64,000 nucleotides of DNA from Dyella marensis (GCF_900112865.1 NZ_FONH01000004.1:267122-331121); one strand, 5' to 3'; counted from the stretch's first letter, positions 1-9,985 are shown. Translations and numbers: made by a program. The notes: generated by a model from the letters alone, not told the origin.

Positions 1-506
1 GCAAGCAGACCGCCGCGCTGCTCAATTTCCAGGACGTGGAACGGTCGAAGTTTCCCAAGCAGATCGCCTTCAACGTGATCCCGCACATCGACGACTTCCA
101 GGACAACGGCTACACCAAGGAAGAAATGAAGATGGTCTGGGAGACCCGCAAGATCCTGGAGGACGAAACCATCCAGGTGAATCCCACCGCGGTGCGCGTG
201 CCGGTGTTCTATGGCCATTCCGAAGCCGTGCACATCGAGACCCGCGACAAGATCACCGCCGGACAGGCCCGCGCGCTGCTGGAAAAAGCCGAGGGCGTGG
301 TGGTGCAGGACGAGCGCAAGGCCGGCGGCTATCCCACGCCGGTGGGCGATGCGGCCGGCAAGGATCCGGTCTTCGTCGGTCGCATCCGCGAGGACATCTC
401 GCACGAGCGCGGCCTGGACCTGTGGATCGTCTCGGACAATATCCGCAAGGGCGCGGCGCTCAATGCGGTGCAGATCGCCGAGCGCCTGATCGAGGATTAT
501 CTCTGA
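1..506 (+). CDS. asd: Aspartate-semialdehyde dehydrogenase, C-terminal part (5' end outside window)
   Basis: Reads in frame from base 3 to the TGA at 504-506, about 167 residues, roughly the C-terminal half of a ~340-370-residue enzyme. Asd reduces aspartyl-4-phosphate to aspartate semialdehyde in the lysine/threonine/methionine branch, in the cytoplasm. The visible part carries family segments: FPKQIAFNVIPHIDDFQDNG, the GYTKEEMKMVWETRKI helix, VRVPVFYGHSEAVHIE, and the substrate-binding stretch VGRIREDISHERGLDLW, followed by the C-terminal NIRKGAALNAVQIAE helix. The active-site cysteine lies upstream of the window. The stop overlaps the next start by one base (TGATG), so the small downstream gene is probably co-translated. 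Confidence 0.96.
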   Translation, partial: KQTAALLNFQDVERSKFPKQIAFNVIPHIDDFQDNGYTKEEMKMVWETRKILEDETIQVNPTAVRVPVFYGHSEAVHIETRDKITAGQARALLEKAEGVVVQDERKAGGYPTPVGDAAGKDPVFVGRIREDISHERGLDLWIVSDNIRKGAALNAVQIAERLIEDYL

Positions 507-796
507 TGCATGTCCGTCCGACCCGCCTGGCGTTCTGCCTCGCGACCGCGCTGCTGCCCGCCTGGGCGGCGGCCGGCACCCAGCAGGGGGCCGCAGCCCC
601 CAAGGCCGAGACCGAGCAGCACGTCGCCAGCAAGAACGCCGAAGTCCAGCGCCTGCAGCACGACGTGGCCTCGCAGGAGGCCAGGACCGAGCAGGCGGAC
701 CAGAAGATGGAGGAGCAGGACCGCGCCATCGCGGACCTGCGCCGCCAGCTGCAGGAACTGAAAAGCGCCAAGGCCGCTCCCGGCCAGAGTCATTGA
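506..796 (+). CDS. Small exported coiled-coil protein, unknown function
   Basis: A 96-residue product starting at the ATG that overlaps the asd stop by one base. An N-terminal signal peptide is clear (RLAFCLATALLPAWAAAG, cleavage near residue 21). The remainder is polar and heptad-like (EVQRLQHDVASQEARTEQAD and on to RRQLQELKSAK), so a short periplasmic coiled coil is likely. No catalytic motif or known family is recognisable. From memory, related genomes also hold a small unnamed gene between asd and fimV. The tight coupling to asd says only that it is co-expressed. Function unknown. Confidence 0.7.
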   Translation: MHVRPTRLAFCLATALLPAWAAAGTQQGAAAPKAETEQHVASKNAEVQRLQHDVASQEARTEQADQKMEEQDRAIADLRRQLQELKSAKAAPGQSH

Positions 797-818
797 GCAA
801 GGCCGGTCAAGAGGGGCG

Positions 819-839
819 GCTGCGAGAACCTCTCGCAGC
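819..839 (+). other. Hairpin between the asd operon and fimV
   Basis: A perfect 9-bp stem (GCTGCGAGA / TCTCGCAGC) closing a 3-base loop, 22 bp after the stop of the small exported protein. No T-run follows, so it is not itself a canonical intrinsic terminator; it may protect the mRNA 3' end. Confidence 0.45.
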
Positions 840-856
840 AATGCGTTGTAAATATC

Positions 857-885
857 GGCCGCAACTATTGTTTGCGGGCCTTTTT
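857..885 (+). terminator. Probable intrinsic terminator before fimV
   Basis: GGCCGCAA pairs with TTGCGGGCC (one bulged G) and is followed directly by TTTTT at 881-885. It would end the asd transcript and separate it from fimV. The rest of the 797-977 gap has another 8-bp stem (ATCGCCGC 915-922 / GCGGCGAT 929-936) and a TATAAG at 940-945, but no well-spaced -35 box that I can defend. Confidence 0.55.
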
Positions 886-977
886 CTAACTTAAAGTGTC
901 GTCTTGTCCACGGAATCGCCGCCCAAGCGCGGCGATCCTTATAAGAAATGTCACGGGGCAGTTCGGGGGAACACGCG

Positions 978-3353
978 ATGAATCGTTCGTTGAGAATGTC
1001 GGTGCTGCTGGCGCTGGCCTTAGGCAGCACCCAGGCTGCTGCGCTCGAACTGGGCCAGATCCAGGTCAAGTCGGCGCTGGGGCAGCCCCTGCTGGCCGAG
1101 ATTCCGCTGAACCCGGAACATCCCTCCGAGTTGCAGAACCTGTCCGCGCGGCTCGCCTCGGGCGAGGAATTCGCCAAGGCCGGCATCACCGGCGCGCCGA
1201 ACATGCCGCTGCAGTTCGCGGTGATCGACGGCGGCAACGGCCGCAAGGTCATCCGCATCACCAGCGCCACGCCGGTCAACGATCCCTACCTCGACCTGCT
1301 GGTCGAGGTGAGTAGCGCCTCGGGCAAGAGCGTGCGCGAGTTCGCCATCCTGCTCGACCCGCCGAGCAGTCCGGGCGCCGCGCCCGCCACCCGCGCACCC
1401 GCGGTGGCGTCGTCGTCCGCCAAGCCGTCGCGCCATGCCGCGCCGGCTCCCGCCGCCGACGAGCAGCAGGCTGCCAAGCCGGTGTCCAGGCCGGCCAGGC
1501 CCGCGCCGGCCGCCGCGCCAGTGGCGAAGAACGGCGAGTACGGCCCGGTCGAGCGCGGCCAGACGCTGTCCTCGATCGCCAAGGACACCGCGCCGCAGGG
1601 CGTGGACATCAACCAGATGCTGCTGGCCCTCAAGCAGGCCAATCCGGACGCGTTCTACCGCGACAACATCAATGCCCTGAAGACCGGCGCCGTGCTGCGC
1701 GTGCCTTCGGCGCAGGACGCGCAGGCCATGGCGGTCGCCGCGGCCGCCGCCGAAGTGCGCCGCCAGAACGGCGACTGGAGCTCGGGCGCCGCGCGCACGC
1801 CGACCAGCGTGGCCGACGCCGGCACCCGTCCGGCCGCGTCCACCGCGCCGACCGCGGGCAAGGGCGAGCCGTCCGACCGGCTCTCGCTGGTGCCGGCGAA
1901 GGACGGCGCGCAGGGCGCCGCCGGCGGCAGCGCCAAGGGCGACAAGGACGCCAAGGCGGCGGCCGGCCTGCGCGAGGACCTCCTGCGCAGCAAGGAGGCG
2001 CTCGCTTCGCTGGAACAGCAGGGCAGCGAGCTGAAGTCGCGCCTGAAAGACCTGGAAGACATCAACCAGAAGAACACCAAGCTGCTGGCGCTGAAGGACA
2101 ACGAGATCGCCGATCTGCAGCGCCAGCTGAGCGACGCGCGCAAGGCCGCCGGCATGCCGGCCGCCGCCGCGAAGCCGGGCGCCCCGGCCCCGGCCGAGAC
2201 CAGGCCGCTGGCCGAGGCGCCCAAGCCCGCGCCCGCCGCCAGCGCCGCCAAGCCGGCCGCCGAACCGGCCAGCCCGACGCTTGCCGTGACCCCGGCCGGC
2301 GCCAGCTCCGCCCCCGCCACGGCAGGCACGGCAGCGGCCAGCACGCCGGTCGCCAGCACGCCGGCCCAGCCCGAGAACAAGCCGGCGCCCAAGCCCGCGC
2401 CGGTGCCGCCGCCGGCCGCGCCGGCCGAAGAAGAACCCTGGTACCTGCAGACCTGGGCGCTCGTCGCTGCCGCCGGCGCCGTGGTGCTGCTGCTCCTGGG
2501 CGCGCTGCTCGGCCGCCGCAAGAAGTCGCCGCCGGCCGCCGCCGCGTCCAAGGGCGGTTCCTCGCTGGCCGACCGCTTCGGCGCCGAGCCCTCGATCGGC
2601 AGCTCCGATCCCGACCAGGACGAGCTGCTCGACCAGCTCGCCGAGCATCCGGACGACGTCGGCCTGCACCTGGAGCTGGTCAGCCTGTACTACAGCCGCC
2701 GCGACGTGGATCACTTCGAGGCTGCCGCCGAGGCCATGCACGCGCATATCGCCAGCGACGACCAGCCGGAATGGCTGGACGTGGTGTCGATGGGCGAGGA
2801 CCTGGTCCCCGGCCATCCGCTGTTCGCCAAGGGCGGCAACCCGCCGCCGCTGCCGCCGCAGAACGAGGACGAGCACGAGGCGCTGCACCAGTTCGACCTG
2901 GATCGCTACGCCGATGCCCCGCACGACGATGGCATTCCGCCGATCCCCGCCGCGCCGCTGCCGGCGAAGAACCCCAAGGTCAGCGAGTACCACTTCGACT
3001 TCGACCTGACCCCGCGTCCGCTGGCCAATGCCGCGCCGGCCGCCTCCGCCGAGCCGGAACCGGCCGCCACGGGCGGGCACGAGCCGACCTCGACCTGGCA
3101 GTTCGCCGACCTGGAAGACGAGATTCCCGCCGCGCCGGCGCACAGCCCGGCCGCGGACGACTTCGGCCACGCCGGCGACGCGCACGAGGGCGGCTTCAGC
3201 GACGATCCGGTCGACACCAAGCTGGACCTGGCCCGCGCCTATCTCGACATGGGCGACCCCGACGGTGCCCGCGCGATGCTGGAAGAGGTGCTGCACGAAG
3301 GCACCCAGATGCAGAAGGACGTGGCGCAGAAGCTGCTCGACGGCATCCGCTGA
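978..3353 (+). CDS. fimV: FimV-like pilus-assembly/polar inner-membrane protein
   Basis: A 791-residue protein. FimV proteins are polar inner-membrane scaffolds that bind peptidoglycan through LysM and support type IV pilus secretin assembly and twitching. Visible architecture: signal peptide ([13 protein letters not shown]), the FimV N-terminal domain starting [20 protein letters not shown], a LysM-like domain near residues 187-243 ([16 protein letters not shown]...), a coiled coil at 330-391, a long Ala/Pro-rich linker, one transmembrane helix at ~492-512, an acidic cytoplasmic region, and the C-terminal TPR-like domain ([20 protein letters not shown]). ATG 978 is chosen because GGGGA lies 8 bases upstream and the signal peptide follows at once; an in-frame start at 948 would add residues before the signal. 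A strong hairpin follows the stop. Confidence 0.93.
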   Translation: MNRSLRMSVLLALALGSTQAAALELGQIQVKSALGQPLLAEIPLNPEHPSELQNLSARLASGEEFAKAGITGAPNMPLQFAVIDGGNGRKVIRITSATPVNDPYLDLLVEVSSASGKSVREFAILLDPPSSPGAAPATRAPAVASSSAKPSRHAAPAPAADEQQAAKPVSRPARPAPAAAPVAKNGEYGPVERGQTLSSIAKDTAPQGVDINQMLLALKQANPDAFYRDNINALKTGAVLRVPSAQDAQAMAVAAAAAEVRRQNGDWSSGAARTPTSVADAGTRPAASTAPTAGKGEPSDRLSLVPAKDGAQGAAGGSAKGDKDAKAAAGLREDLLRSKEALASLEQQGSELKSRLKDLEDINQKNTKLLALKDNEIADLQRQLSDARKAAGMPAAAAKPGAPAPAETRPLAEAPKPAPAASAAKPAAEPASPTLAVTPAGASSAPATAGTAAASTPVASTPAQPENKPAPKPAPVPPPAAPAEEEPWYLQTWALVAAAGAVVLLLLGALLGRRKKSPPAAAASKGGSSLADRFGAEPSIGSSDPDQDELLDQLAEHPDDVGLHLELVSLYYSRRDVDHFEAAAEAMHAHIASDDQPEWLDVVSMGEDLVPGHPLFAKGGNPPPLPPQNEDEHEALHQFDLDRYADAPHDDGIPPIPAAPLPAKNPKVSEYHFDFDLTPRPLANAAPAASAEPEPAATGGHEPTSTWQFADLEDEIPAAPAHSPAADDFGHAGDAHEGGFSDDPVDTKLDLARAYLDMGDPDGARAMLEEVLHEGTQMQKDVAQKLLDGIR

Positions 3354-3374
3354 GTTCTCGCCGCAAGCTGTTTC

Positions 3375-3402
3375 CATCGGGCCGGCTCATGCCGGCCCGA
3401 TG
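3375..3402 (+). terminator. Strong hairpin after fimV (terminator-like)
   Basis: Perfect 12-bp stem CATCGGGCCGGC / GCCGGCCCGATG with a TCAT loop, starting 22 bp after the fimV stop. Only a short T-poor tail (CGTTTCGG) follows, so termination may be weak; mRNA 3'-end stabilisation is the alternative. Confidence 0.55.
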
Positions 3403-3466
3403 CGTTTCGGGCTGGCCGCGGGCGCGGGATGCTAACCTCGCCGGCCTTACCGCTTTTCTCTCCGAC

Positions 3467-4234
3467 ATGCGCATCGCCCTGGGCATCGAATACGACGGCA
3501 CCGACTTCCTCGGCTGGCAGCGGCTGACCCACGGCGCCACCGTGCAGGGCGCGCTGGAGAAAGCCTTGTCCTTCGTCGCCGCGCATCCGGTCGAAGTCAC
3601 CTGCGCCGGCCGCACCGACGCCGGCGTGCATGGGCGCTGCCAGGTGGTGCATTTCGATACGCAGGTGCAGCGCGATCCGCGCGGCTGGGTGCTGGGCGGC
3701 TGCGCCAACCTGCCGCGCAGCGTGGCGGTGCTGTGGGCGCAGGCGGTGCCGGAGGATTTCCATGCGCGCTTCTCCGCGCGCAGCCGGCGCTATCGCTATC
3801 GCATCCTCAACCGCCCCGTGCGCGCGGCGCTGGATGGACGCTACGTGACCTGGGAGCGGCAGCCGCTCGACGCCGCGCGCATGCACGCGGCGGCGCAGGC
3901 GCTGGTCGGCGAGCATGACTTCAGCGCCTTCCGCGCGGTGTCCTGCCAGGCCGCGCACGCGCGCCGCGCCGTGCTGGCGGTGAGCGTGCGGCGCGAGGAC
4001 GAACAGGTGATCGTGGAAATCGAGGCGAACGCCTTCCTGCATCACATGGTGCGCAACATCGTCGGCTCGCTGCTGCCGGTGGGGCGCGGCGAACAGCCCG
4101 TGGCCTGGGTCGGCGAACTGCTGGCCGGGCGCGATCGCGAAGTCGCCGGCCCGACCGCGCCGGCTTCCGGCCTGACCTTCCTCGGTCCGCGCTACGAAGC
4201 GCACTGGGGCCTGCCGGCGGAGGTGAGCCAATGA
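3467..4234 (+). CDS. truA: tRNA pseudouridine(38-40) synthase TruA
   Basis: A 255-residue protein, normal TruA length. It isomerises uridines 38-40 of the tRNA anticodon arm. It opens [17 protein letters not shown], and the catalytic motif [11 protein letters not shown] places the nucleophilic aspartate at residue 51. The later family segments HDFSAFRA and [17 protein letters not shown] are present. ATG 3467 fits family length; the frame is open far upstream only because it shadows fimV. The stop overlaps the trpF start (ATGA, 4231-4234), as expected for the truA-trpF pair of pseudomonads and xanthomonads. Confidence 0.97.
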   Translation: MRIALGIEYDGTDFLGWQRLTHGATVQGALEKALSFVAAHPVEVTCAGRTDAGVHGRCQVVHFDTQVQRDPRGWVLGGCANLPRSVAVLWAQAVPEDFHARFSARSRRYRYRILNRPVRAALDGRYVTWERQPLDAARMHAAAQALVGEHDFSAFRAVSCQAAHARRAVLAVSVRREDEQVIVEIEANAFLHHMVRNIVGSLLPVGRGEQPVAWVGELLAGRDREVAGPTAPASGLTFLGPRYEAHWGLPAEVSQ

Positions 4235-4845
4235 CCCGCATCAAGTGCTGCGGCATGACCCGCATGGAAGACGCGCTGCTCGCCGCGCAGTACGGCGCCG
4301 ACGCGATCGGCGTGATCTTCACCGCACGCAGCAGGCGCCGCGTGGACATCGCCGACGCGCGGGCGATCTGCGCCGAGCTGCCGCCCTTTGTCAGCACGGT
4401 GGCGTTGTTCATGGACGACGAGCCCGCCTATGTGCGCGAGGTGCTGCGCGAAGTGCAGCCCGACCTGCTGCAGTTCCATGGCGACGAAAGCGACGAGTGG
4501 TGCGCGCAGTTCGGCCACCGCTATCTGAAGGCGATCGCGATGGGCGAGGGCGCGGCGGCCTTGCCGCGCCTGCGCGCCTATCCGCGCGCCGCGGGCCTGC
4601 TGCTCGACGGCCACGGCCTGGGCGAAGCCGGCGGCAGCGGCAAGGCCTTCGACTGGTCGCTGATGCCGGCGGACCTCGCGCAGCCGCTGATCCTCGCCGG
4701 CGGATTGACGGCCGACAACGTCGCGCACGCCGTGCGCGTGGCGCGGCCGTGGGCGGTGGATGTGTCCAGTGGGATCGAGTCCGCACCGGGAATCAAGGAT
4801 GCGGCGAAGATGCATGCCTTCATCGAGGCGGTGCGCCAGGCGTAG
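4231..4845 (+). CDS. trpF: Phosphoribosylanthranilate isomerase
   Basis: A 204-residue TIM-barrel enzyme of tryptophan synthesis that carries out the Amadori rearrangement of phosphoribosylanthranilate. The catalytic cysteine is residue 7 (IKCCGMTR) and the general-acid aspartate is residue 126 ([17 protein letters not shown]); the phosphate-binding loop [10 protein letters not shown] and the final [14 protein letters not shown] segment are intact. It starts inside the truA stop (ATGA). Its TAG stop (4843-4845) lies within the left end of a long palindromic repeat, suggesting that the element landed at the very end of the gene and now supplies the stop codon. It is separated from trpBA by the LysR gene. 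Confidence 0.97.
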   Translation: MTRIKCCGMTRMEDALLAAQYGADAIGVIFTARSRRRVDIADARAICAELPPFVSTVALFMDDEPAYVREVLREVQPDLLQFHGDESDEWCAQFGHRYLKAIAMGEGAAALPRLRAYPRAAGLLLDGHGLGEAGGSGKAFDWSLMPADLAQPLILAGGLTADNVAHAVRVARPWAVDVSSGIESAPGIKDAAKMHAFIEAVRQA

Positions 4846-4932
4846 GTTGGGGTGAGCCGCAGGCGAACCCCAACGTCACTTCATACGCGTCGCAGCGTTG
4901 GGGTTCGCCTGCGGCTCACCCCAACCTACGCC
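4839..4932. repeat. Dispersed long-hairpin repeat, copy 1 (GTAGGTTGGGG family)
   Basis: A perfect 37-bp inverted repeat (arms 4839-4875 and 4896-4932) around a 20-base spacer. The arms begin GGCGTAGGTTGGGGTGAGC and end CGAACCCCAACG, so each arm also contains a smaller GGTTGGGG/CCCCAACC-type palindrome. Further copies lie at 35273-35371 and 62863-62951. Here the element sits exactly between the convergent trpF and LysR genes; the TAG near each end is the stop codon of trpF (4843-4845) and, on the other strand, of the LysR gene (4926-4928). It may also act as a bidirectional terminator, though it lacks T-runs. Confidence 0.9.
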
Positions 4933-5810
4933 AGTGCGGTGCGCAACCAATCCGCGAGCGCCTCCGCCTGTGCGCTCGATGCACGCCGCGGCATCGCCAG
5001 AATCCACTGTGCCGACGTCACGCGAAAACCCCACGGCGCCAGCAGTCTCCCGCTGGCCAGATCGTCGGCGACCAGTTGCGCCGGCGCGATCGCCACGCCC
5101 AGGCCGGCGACGGCGGCTTCCAGCAGGTAATACAGATGATCGAAGCCCTGGCCGTAGCGCAGCTGCCCGGGTTCGAGGCCGGCGAGCGCAGCCCACTGCG
5201 GCCACGCCTGCGGGCGCGAGGCGGTGTGCAGCAGCGCTTCGCCCAGCAGCTGCTCGGGCTGCTGCAACTGCGCCGCGCCGGGATAGCGCGGACTGAGCAC
5301 TGGCCCGATGCACTCCGGCGCCAGCTCATGCACGCGCCAGTCGCCCGGCCAGGGCGGCTCGGACAGCAGCAGCGCCGCATCGACACCGGTCAGCGCCGGA
5401 TCGAACGGCGCCTCCTGTGCGGAGAGATGCAACTTCAACGTGGGCAGATCCTGCTTCAACCGCTCCAGCCGCGGAATCATCCAGCGCGCCAGCAGGCTGC
5501 CGGGGCAGCCCAGCACGAAGGGCGCATCCGCCTGGCCGCGCGCCACGCGCGCCCAGGCGTCGCGCAGCTGCTCGAACGCATCGCGCGCGCCGTCGCGCAG
5601 TTGCTCGCCGGCTGGAGTCAGCGCCAGTCCGCGGCCCTGGCGGGCGAACAGCGGCTGGCCCAGGGCCTCTTCCAGCGTGCGCAGGTGGCGGCTCACCGCG
5701 CCGTGGGTGACGTGCAGTTCCTCCGCGGCGCGGCTGGCGCTGCCCAGGCGCGCCGTGGCTTCGAAGGCGCGCAGGGCATTGAGCGGAGGCAGGTCGCGGA
5801 CGGTCGACAT
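4926..5810 (-). CDS. LysR-family regulator divergent from trpBA (TrpI/GcvA-like)
   Basis: A 294-residue LTTR. The N-terminal winged helix-turn-helix is clear ([40 protein letters not shown]), followed by a substrate-binding domain from about residue 95. The opening [11 protein letters not shown] is typical of the GcvA/TrpI branch. In Pseudomonas, TrpI is divergent from trpBA and activates it with indoleglycerol phosphate as inducer; the identical arrangement here makes the same role likely, but no effector residue can be assigned from sequence alone. The stop codon is provided by the palindromic repeat downstream. The start ATG at 5810 leaves a 127-bp intergenic region shared with trpB. Confidence 0.85.
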   Translation of the reverse strand: MSTVRDLPPLNALRAFEATARLGSASRAAEELHVTHGAVSRHLRTLEEALGQPLFARQGRGLALTPAGEQLRDGARDAFEQLRDAWARVARGQADAPFVLGCPGSLLARWMIPRLERLKQDLPTLKLHLSAQEAPFDPALTGVDAALLLSEPPWPGDWRVHELAPECIGPVLSPRYPGAAQLQQPEQLLGEALLHTASRPQAWPQWAALAGLEPGQLRYGQGFDHLYYLLEAAVAGLGVAIAPAQLVADDLASGRLLAPWGFRVTSAQWILAMPRRASSAQAEALADWLRTALA

Positions 5811-5833
5811 GTGATTTTTACTGACAGGTTATG

Positions 5834-5846
5834 GCGATCTTATCGC
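5834..5846. promoter_or_regulatory. Candidate LysR operator between the regulator and trpB
   Basis: GCGAT-CTT-ATCGC, a short perfect inverted repeat 24 bp upstream of the LysR start and 91 bp upstream of the trpB start, in the only AT-rich stretch of the divergent region (5811-5937). The position fits an LTTR recognition site that represses its own gene and activates the other side. No convincing sigma-70 boxes could be fixed. Confidence 0.4.
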
Positions 5847-5937
5847 TTTTCGCGCGGCGCGGATGTGCGTTAATTTGTCGTTCTGGCGGCCGCGGACCGG
5901 ATCCCCGCGACGCCTCCCCGGCTAGAGGAAATCGCAC

Positions 5938-7143
5938 ATGTCCCAGGACTTCCACCGCTGGCCCGACGCGCACGGCCGCTTCGGCGACTTCGGCGGGCAG
6001 TACGTCGCCGAAACCCTGATGGCGCCGATCGCCGAGCTGACCGAGGCCTACCTGCGCCTGCGCGAAGATCCAGAATTCCTCGCCGAACTCGATCGCGACC
6101 TGAAGTACTACGTCGGCCGCCCCAGCCCGATCTATCACGCCGAAGGCCTGTCCCGGCACGTCGGCGGCGCGCAGATCCTGCTCAAGCGCGAGGACCTGAA
6201 TCACACCGGCGCGCACAAGATCAACAACACCATCGGCCAGGCCCTGGTCGCCAAGCGCATGGGCAAGCCGCGCGTGATTGCCGAGACCGGCGCCGGCCAG
6301 CACGGCGTGGCCAGCGCCACGGTGGCGGCGCGCTTCGGCCTGAAGTGCGTGGTGTACATGGGCGCGGTGGATATCGAGCGGCAGAAGATCAACGTCTACC
6401 GCATGAAGCTGCTCGGCGCCGAAGTGGTGCCGGTGACCTCCGGCTCGAAGACGCTCAAGGACGCGCTCAACGAAGCGATGCGCGACTGGGTCACCAACGT
6501 GGCCGACACCTTCTACATCATCGGTACCGTGGCCGGTCCGCATCCGTATCCGATGATGGTGCGCGACTTCAACGCCATCGTCGGGCGCGAGGCGCGCGAG
6601 CAGATGCTTGAGCAATACGGGCGCCTGCCGGACGCGATCACCGCCTGCGTCGGCGGCGGTTCCAATGCCATCGGTCTGTTCCATGCGTTCCTCAATGACG
6701 CGAACGTGCGCATCGTCGGCGCCGAGGCGGCAGGCGAGGGCATCGCGACGGGTCATCACGCGGCGTCGCTGGCGGCAGGCCGTCCGGGGGTGCTGCATGG
6801 CAACCGCACCTATGTGTTGTGCGATGACAACGGGCAGATCACCGAGACGCATTCGGTCTCCGCCGGTCTCGACTATCCGGGCGTCGGCCCCGAGCACGCC
6901 TTCCTCAAGGATGCCGGCCGCGCCGAATATGTCGGCATCACCGACGACGAAGCGCTCGAAGCGTTCCATCTGCTGGCGCGCACCGAGGGCATCCTCGCCG
7001 CGCTCGAATCCAGCCACGCGGTGGCGCAGGCGATCAAGCTCGCCCGCGAGATGCCGAAAGACCAGCTCGTGCTGTGCAACCTGTCCGGCCGCGGCGACAA
7101 GGACGTACACACCATCGCCGCCCGCGAAGGAGTGCAGGTATGA
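5938..7143 (+). CDS. trpB: Tryptophan synthase beta subunit
   Basis: A 401-residue PLP enzyme that condenses indole with L-serine, working as an alpha2-beta2 complex with TrpA. The PLP lysine is residue 94 in [14 protein letters not shown]; the glutamate of AETGAGQHG is residue 116; the phosphate-binding loop is [10 protein letters not shown]. The N-terminus ([19 protein letters not shown]) and the C-terminal [11 protein letters not shown] motif are intact. ATG 5938 has AGAGGA upstream. The trpA start overlaps the stop (ATGA, 7140-7143), giving translational coupling of the two subunits. Probably activated by the divergent LysR protein. Confidence 0.98.
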   Translation: MSQDFHRWPDAHGRFGDFGGQYVAETLMAPIAELTEAYLRLREDPEFLAELDRDLKYYVGRPSPIYHAEGLSRHVGGAQILLKREDLNHTGAHKINNTIGQALVAKRMGKPRVIAETGAGQHGVASATVAARFGLKCVVYMGAVDIERQKINVYRMKLLGAEVVPVTSGSKTLKDALNEAMRDWVTNVADTFYIIGTVAGPHPYPMMVRDFNAIVGREAREQMLEQYGRLPDAITACVGGGSNAIGLFHAFLNDANVRIVGAEAAGEGIATGHHAASLAAGRPGVLHGNRTYVLCDDNGQITETHSVSAGLDYPGVGPEHAFLKDAGRAEYVGITDDEALEAFHLLARTEGILAALESSHAVAQAIKLAREMPKDQLVLCNLSGRGDKDVHTIAAREGVQV

Positions 7144-7940
7144 ACCGCATCGACCGCCGCTTCGACACGCTCAAGTCCAACCGCCGCACCGGCCTGATCC
7201 CCTTCGTCACCGCCGGCGATCCCGCGCCGGAGCACACCGTGGCGCTGATGCACGCTTTGGTTGACGCCGGCGCCGATGTGATCGAGCTGGGCGTGCCGTT
7301 CTCCGACCCGATGGCCGACGGCCCGGTGATCCAGCACGCCAGCGAGCGAGCCATCGCCAAGGGCGTGGGCCTGGCCGACGTGCTCGGCTGGGTGAGCACC
7401 TTCCGCCAGCGCGACGCGGATACGCCGGTGGTGTTGATGGGTTATCTCAACCCGGTGGAAATCCGCGGCTACGAACGCTTCGCCGCGGAAGCCGTCGAGG
7501 CGGGCGTGGACGGCGTGCTGCTGGTCGATTGCCCGCTGGAGGAATCGGCCGTGCTGGCGCCGCTGAAAGCCGCCGGCCTGCGCCAGATCCTGCTGGCGGC
7601 CCCGACCACCGCACCCGCGCGTATGGCGCAGCTGTGCGGGGCGGCGGAGGGTTTCCTGTATTATGTGTCGTTTGCCGGCATCACCGGCGCGGGGCGTTTG
7701 AGCACCTCGGATATCGCGGCCCGTGTGGCCGGGATCCGATCCCGCGCCAAGGCGCCGGTGGCGGTGGGTTTCGGCGTGCGCGATGCGCAGAGCGCCAGGG
7801 ACATCGCCGGGTTTGCCGATGCAGTGGTCATCGGCAGCGCGCTGGTGGAACGGCTGGCGGGGGCTGAGCGGGCGGACGAGATCGCCGACCGCGCCAAGGC
7901 TTTCCTGCAACCGATCCGGACGGCGCTGGACGCACGCTGA
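7140..7940 (+). CDS. trpA: Tryptophan synthase alpha subunit
   Basis: A 266-residue TIM barrel that cleaves indole-3-glycerol phosphate and channels indole to TrpB. The catalytic pair is visible as E49 and D60 in [20 protein letters not shown]. The flexible loop region ([12 protein letters not shown]) and the phosphate site ([12 protein letters not shown], later [11 protein letters not shown]) are present. The start is set by the ATGA overlap with trpB and by family length. accD begins 45 bp downstream with its own ribosome site, so the three genes probably form one transcript ending at the terminator at 8881. Confidence 0.98.
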   Translation: MNRIDRRFDTLKSNRRTGLIPFVTAGDPAPEHTVALMHALVDAGADVIELGVPFSDPMADGPVIQHASERAIAKGVGLADVLGWVSTFRQRDADTPVVLMGYLNPVEIRGYERFAAEAVEAGVDGVLLVDCPLEESAVLAPLKAAGLRQILLAAPTTAPARMAQLCGAAEGFLYYVSFAGITGAGRLSTSDIAARVAGIRSRAKAPVAVGFGVRDAQSARDIAGFADAVVIGSALVERLAGAERADEIADRAKAFLQPIRTALDAR

Positions 7941-7985
7941 GGCGACCTCCTGGTCGCTTCGGCCAGGAACGTTTGAGGTGTGGCG

Positions 7986-8855
<870 letters not shown>

Positions 8856-8880
8856 TCGCCTGCTGTTGGAGTTTGCGAAG

Positions 8881-8908
8881 AATGCCGCCGCAGGGCGGCA
8901 TTTTTTTT
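8881..8908 (+). terminator. Intrinsic terminator after accD
   Basis: Perfect 9-bp stem AATGCCGCC / GGCGGCATT, 4-base loop GCAG, and eight T from 8901. A textbook terminator 25 bp past the accD stop; it closes the trpBA-accD transcript at the left edge of the accessory block. Confidence 0.9.
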
Positions 8909-8922
8909 GCGCGCCACGAAGC

Positions 8923-9020
8923 GTTTTCCACAACCCGTGTGGATGGCTTGCGTGCAAGCCTGTGGAAAAGTACCGCAACCGACTGATGGCATTGCGTTGC
9001 GCACGCGCTGCGAAAATTTT
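8923..9020 (+). repeat. DnaA-box-like palindromic repeat, copy A1
   Basis: A 98-bp unit. Key points: TTTTCCACA at 8924-8932, an inner TGTGGAT at 8938-8944, TGTGGAAAAG at 8961-8970, then a tail ending TGCGCACGCGCTGCGAAAA. The outer TTTTCCACA can pair with either downstream arm, so two alternative hairpins are possible. The unit ends in the perfect palindrome GCGAAAATTTTCGC (9010-9023). It is followed by a ~90-bp segment that is repeated, inverted, after copy A3, so the larger unit is about 190 bp. It contains short open frames that encode a recurring PVEK peptide, but nothing suggests translation. Confidence 0.85.
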
Positions 9021-9114
9021 CGCCATGCACACGAAGCCGCATTCGGCGAAAAAACCGTTGCGCAATGCTTGGAATCATGCATCTGCCATCGCGATGACGC
9101 TGCGCACGCGTGAT

Positions 9115-9212
9115 GTTTTCCACAGGCGCTGTGGATGTTCCGCGGGTGAGCCTGTGGAAAAGACACTCAAGTGTCTGACCGCGTTGAAGCATGCACACGC
9201 TGCGAAAGTTTT
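9115..9212 (+). repeat. DnaA-box-like palindromic repeat, copy A2
   Basis: Same plan and length as A1: TTTTCCACA at 9116-9124, TGTGGAT at 9130-9136, TGTGGAAAAG at 9153-9162, and a tail ending ACACGCTGCGAAAGTTTT. The first half is closely similar to A1 and A3; the tail is more divergent (AGTGTCTGACCGCGTTGAAG in place of the A1/A3 version). Direct orientation relative to A1. Confidence 0.85.
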
Positions 9213-9343
9213 GCTCGCATCTCGAGGTCGGCGACGACTTTGCACGTACGCGCCTTTGCCGCGTCGCCATGACGGATGGCGATGCATACTTGCAGTGTCG
9301 ACGCAACGCTTTTCTCGCCCGCACCGCGTCGCGCCGACTGGCC

Positions 9344-9443
9344 AAAAAGTTCGCAGCGCGTGCGCAACGCAACGCCATCAGTCGGTTGCGATACTTTTCC
9401 ACAGGCTGGCCTGCGGGACATCCACAGCGGCTGTGGAAAAAAC
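9344..9443 (-). repeat. DnaA-box-like palindromic repeat, copy A3 (inverted)
   Basis: On the minus strand this copy reads TTTTTTCCACAGCCGCTGTG, then GGATGTCCCGCAGGCCAGCC, then TGTGGAAAAGTATCGCAACC, GACTGATGGC and a GCACGCGCTGCGAA tail; it is nearly identical to A1 over the second half. Its inner part holds the perfect stem TCCACAGC-G-GCTGTGGA (9421-9437). Orientation is opposite to A1 and A2, so the A cluster as a whole is a large interrupted inverted repeat. Confidence 0.85.
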
Positions 9444-9985
9444 ACGGCGATGACCCACGATGCGTTCGCCGCGTTCGTCGCATCGTTGAAGGGGCAGAGC
9501 GGCGCGGGCAAGCGGCGACGCGGGCCGCTGGGCCAGGAGCGTGATCCTTCAAGGTGTACCCGGATGAGACTTTGCGTCCTGCATGAGCGATGAAGTCGCG
9601 CTTCGCGCCATGCTCGCGATCCAGGCTAATCGCGCAGAGTCAAGCACTTACCTCCGCTCGCCACTATGCGTGATTCCCGCCGTGTCGGTCCTTCACAAAT
9701 CGAAATTTCTTTCAAGCCCGATTGACGCAAATCGCAGCCTTGCACGATCCTTTCGTGAGCTCGATCACGGATACAGGGGCCGTGGACGACTCGCCGTGGG
9801 GTACGGCGTTTTCGGATTTCCTCCTATCTGCTTGTAGTCGCCACCCGACGTCTGGATGACGCTCGGCCGTCGGCGCCTGGCTGTGCAGGGGAGCCGGCTT
9901 TTCTCCTTGGAACGACCCATCCACCCGTGTGCCTGCAGAAGCGGCACGCGACGGCGGATTGTTGCCAACCTTCAGGGGGTATCGG
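9444..9985. other. 542-bp stretch between repeat cluster A and the giant surface-protein gene
   Basis: No convincing gene. Short open frames here lack ribosome sites and resemble no family. The region changes from GC-rich to moderately AT-rich around 9640-9830 (for example TTCACAAATCGAAATTTC), where a promoter would be expected, and leaves a potential leader of 150 bp or more ahead of the ATG at 9986. GC-rich pairing segments occur at 9845-9910, but I cannot match them to a known riboswitch. Confidence 0.4.

Noticed and set aside
4245-5873. A 542-codon plus-strand frame through trpF and the LysR gene
   Set aside because: Arg/Ala-rich shadow reading through the hairpin repeat; the in-register genes trpF and LysR have full motif sets.
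5811-5937. A trp leader peptide or attenuator upstream of trpB
   Set aside because: No short frame with Trp codons and no terminator/antiterminator pair; the divergent LysR gene is the more likely control.
8866-9453. Open frames in repeat cluster A encoding recurring PVEK peptides
   Set aside because: The repetition comes from the DNA repeats. Both strands and several frames are open, there is no ribosome site, and the copies do not keep a common reading frame.
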